In this document: piece after piece, positions 5,489-7,050 of the stretch | How the letters are laid out: every line of letters starts with the position of its first letter | Numbering within the stretch: the stretch's first letter is position 1 | DNA from: an uncultured Eubacteriales bacterium | GTDB lineage: Bacteria; Bacillota; Clostridia; Oscillospirales; Acutalibacteraceae | Assembly: GCA_900320415.1 (NCBI GenBank) | Contig: ONSE01000039.1 | Span: forward strand, 1-7,050 | Length of the DNA stretch: 7,050 nt | Direction: 5' to 3' | Position numbers and translations under genes: made by a program | Notes under the pieces: generated by a model | Told to the model about the DNA's origin: nothing | The model's database searches: none | Seen by the model: only the letters and a program-made list of their open reading frames with translations

Positions 5489-6901
5489 TTATTTTACTCT
5501 TCTTCTGAGCAGATATACCGCGCCGCAGCCTGCGATGAGCATCGCAAGGATAACGAAAGCGGGAGTCGCCTCACCGGTCTTTACGGTGCCGTTGGTGGAG
5601 GAATCCTTGGTAGCGGAATCCTTGGTCGCCTCGTCCTTGGTAGCCGAGGTAGCCGCCTGCGTATCGGGCTGCGCGATGGTGGTAGCCTCTGCGGTGGTAG
5701 CCTCTACGGTCGTAACGGGCTCTGTGGTGACAGGCTCTGTGGTAACAGGCACGGGAGCGTCACTGATCGCGGGAATGACATAGCTGTAAACAACGGGAGT
5801 CACTTCGCCGGTCTCGTCGGACTTCGCAGTGATGGTCAGCTCAACGGTTCTCTCTACGGTTGAGGGAGCCGCTGTGAGCGTCCAGGTCTTCTGCTGCTCC
5901 TCGCGGAGAGCCATGGAAGCAAAGGATGCGGTGGCGTCTCCGTCAACGGATACGCCCTCGGGAAGAACAAGGCTCATCTGGGCGTTGTGAAGATCAACGT
6001 TGCCGCTGTTGGTGATGTAGGAGGTCAGTCTGACAGGGTTGTAGCCGGTGCCCTCTTCGTTAACGGTGAAGCTTCCGTCGATCTTGGTAGCGCCGAGAAC
6101 GAGGTCGCCGTCTCTGCTGACGTCGATGCTGCCGAGGCCGTAGAACGCGCGGCTTACAAGGCTCTCACCGGGATTGAGTGTGCGGTAGTTCCAGATCGCG
6201 CTGACAGAGCTGTCGCCGATCGCCTCGCCGACAGTGACAGTCGGAACCAGAGAGGAGCTCGTACCGTTCCAGTAGTTGTCAAACTGAACGATGTCGGGAG
6301 CGCCGGAGCCTGTCGCAAAGGAGCCTGTGCCTACCAGCTTGGGATTATCAAGGCTGTCGAACGCCTGGAAGGAAACGGGGATGTCCGCGCCTTCAAACTG
6401 CATCTTTGTTGTTACCGCGCCGACGCCCGCGATACGGAAGGGCGCGCGGTCATTATCCTCAACCATGGTGTCAAAGAAGATTCTGGAACCGACCTGATGC
6501 GCCTCCGCGGTGTTGTTGGTCGCAACGATCTTCACCTCGAGGGTATCTCTTTCGCCGGTCACACTGTTCGCTCTGACGGTGTAAACTCTCTCGAAATCAA
6601 TATTCTTATATGTGTAGCTGCCCGAAACCGTGAAATTCTCCTCATCCACGGCCAGATCGGAAATAATAAGCGTCTGGGAATCGCCGTCAACAGCGGCGAC
6701 CGTCTTGGACGTACCGGCGGAACCGGAGGTACAGAAGAGCAGTCTCTCACCCACAGCGTTCAGCAGCGTGAAATTGCCGGTGTTATATCTGAATGTAATT
6801 TTGTCAGTCGTAACTTCATCCGCAAAGGCGGTTACGGCAGCACTCGCGGCCAGCAGACCCGCAACGCCGATCGCGGTTACTCTTTTTATCAGCTTGTTCA
6901 T
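5489..6901 (-). CDS. Secreted surface-anchored protein of unknown function with Thr-rich stalk
   Basis: A 470-residue protein with the architecture of a cell-envelope protein. A signal peptide spans 1-27 (NKLIKR, hydrophobic core, AFA|DE cleavage). A beta-rich ectodomain spans ~28-265, with a distinctive block at 137-193 (GSRIFFDT, DNDRAPFRIAGVG, QAFDSLDNP, VGTGSF). An Ig-like/CARDB-like domain follows at ~285-378 (TSYITNSGNVDL, LVLPEGVSV). Then come a Thr/Pro stalk at 382-412 (PVTTEPVTTEPVTT), an ATKD-repeat segment at 419-434, and a tail KTGE (441-444), hydrophobic helix 447-464 and RRRVK. The tail resembles a non-LPxTG sortase signal or a plain membrane anchor. The ectodomain is not assigned to a named family; adhesion or polymer binding is only a guess. 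The ATG is preceded by GAGGGAG at good spacing, and its promoter lies ~60 bases upstream. It is convergent with birA and looks like a single-gene unit. Confidence 0.88.
   Translation of the reverse strand: MNKLIKRVTAIGVAGLLAASAAVTAFADEVTTDKITFRYNTGNFTLLNAVGERLLFCTSGSAGTSKTVAAVDGDSQTLIISDLAVDEENFTVSGSYTYKNIDFERVYTVRANSVTGERDTLEVKIVATNNTAEAHQVGSRIFFDTMVEDNDRAPFRIAGVGAVTTKMQFEGADIPVSFQAFDSLDNPKLVGTGSFATGSGAPDIVQFDNYWNGTSSSLVPTVTVGEAIGDSSVSAIWNYRTLNPGESLVSRAFYGLGSIDVSRDGDLVLGATKIDGSFTVNEEGTGYNPVRLTSYITNSGNVDLHNAQMSLVLPEGVSVDGDATASFASMALREEQQKTWTLTAAPSTVERTVELTITAKSDETGEVTPVVYSYVIPAISDAPVPVTTEPVTTEPVTTVEATTAEATTIAQPDTQAATSATKDEATKDSATKDSSTNGTVKTGEATPAFVILAMLIAGCGAVYLLRRRVK
5600..5760 (-). repeat. 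In-frame short repeats coding the Thr/Pro and ATKD stalk
   Basis: Within the surface-protein gene, degenerate tandem units encode PVTTE repeated (near 5700-5755), then TVEATTAEATT, and further on three ATKD units (near 5600-5645, seen on the plus strand as CCTTGGT spaced by 12-15 bases). They make a low-complexity, extended linker of the mucin-like kind. Such tracts vary in copy number by slippage in other organisms; variation here is not shown. Confidence 0.6.
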
Positions 6902-6960
6902 TTGAATTCTCCCTCTTTTTTCTCAAAGATTGCGCCGTTTTTCTCACGGCTCACAGTAAT

Positions 6961-6989
6961 AATATAGCACTAAAATTCTCAAAAGTCAA
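6961..6989 (-). promoter_or_regulatory. Near-consensus promoter of the surface-protein gene
   Basis: On the minus strand, TTGACT (6989-6984), a 17-base spacer and TATATT (6966-6961) are preceded by an extended TGC motif. This is the best sigma-70-type promoter in the window, suggesting high expression. The start near 6953 leaves a ~50-base leader containing a small hairpin (GCCGT/ACGGC, 6934-6950). Upstream bases 6991-7050 are AT-rich and show no other feature. Confidence 0.78.
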
Positions 6990-7050
6990 TATTTTATCAA
7001 TTCTGTTTATCTGTTTCTCTGAAAAAACGCATTTCGCACAAGAACGTCTC

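Noticed and set aside
5600..5760. Spaced CCTTGGT-type repeats considered as a CRISPR-like or binding-site array
   Set aside because: The units are in frame, irregular, very short and encode an ATKD/Thr-rich stalk; no spacers or leader are present.
5987..6967. Plus-strand open frame (326 codons) opposite the surface-protein gene
   Set aside because: It runs through the opposite gene's signal-peptide region and promoter and shows no domain. The minus-strand protein has a signal peptide, stalk and anchor in order.

Overview
The window looks like chromosomal DNA from a Clostridia-class Firmicute, most likely an Oscillospirales/Ruminococcus-type gut anaerobe. This is inferred from the two-gene (split) transketolase, a type III pantothenate kinase gene close to birA, an ECF-type vitamin transporter S component, purine-rich ribosome binding sites, UUG starts, and a Thr-rich wall or membrane-anchored surface protein. 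The bases are moderately GC-rich in genes, with AT-rich promoter gaps. No RNA gene, CRISPR array, insertion sequence or phage gene is visible.

Layout, left to right. (1) Minus strand, 1-797: the first ~265 codons of an EamA/DMT-family membrane transporter, cut by the window edge. (2) Minus strand, 851-2646: the C-terminal and N-terminal transketolase subunit genes, translationally coupled by a TGATG overlap. They are transcribed from a good promoter at 2744-2771 and end at a UUCG-loop terminator at 821-846. (3) Divergent plus strand, 2905-5429: coaX (pantothenate kinase), an ECF S component, then birA (biotin ligase/repressor), ending at a strong terminator at 5446-5477. (4) Minus strand, 5489-6901: a 470-residue secreted protein with signal peptide, unknown beta-rich ectodomain, Ig-like domain, Thr/Pro stalk and C-terminal anchor, with its own near-consensus promoter at 6961-6989. 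It converges on birA.

How they work together: the transketolase pair serves the non-oxidative pentose phosphate pathway. The coaX/S-component/birA group is a cofactor block. CoaX commits pantothenate to CoA, the S component probably brings in a vitamin (pantothenate is the contextual guess), and BirA biotinylates carboxylases and may repress biotin genes. The surface protein is unrelated to its neighbours.

No new multi-gene system is evident. The points most worth a second look are a Phe at the position of the conserved cation-site Asp in CoaX, overlapping alternative hairpins ahead of the S-component gene, the uncharacterised surface protein with a KTGE-type tail, and a transporter gene that starts 24 bases after a terminator with no room for a promoter of its own.
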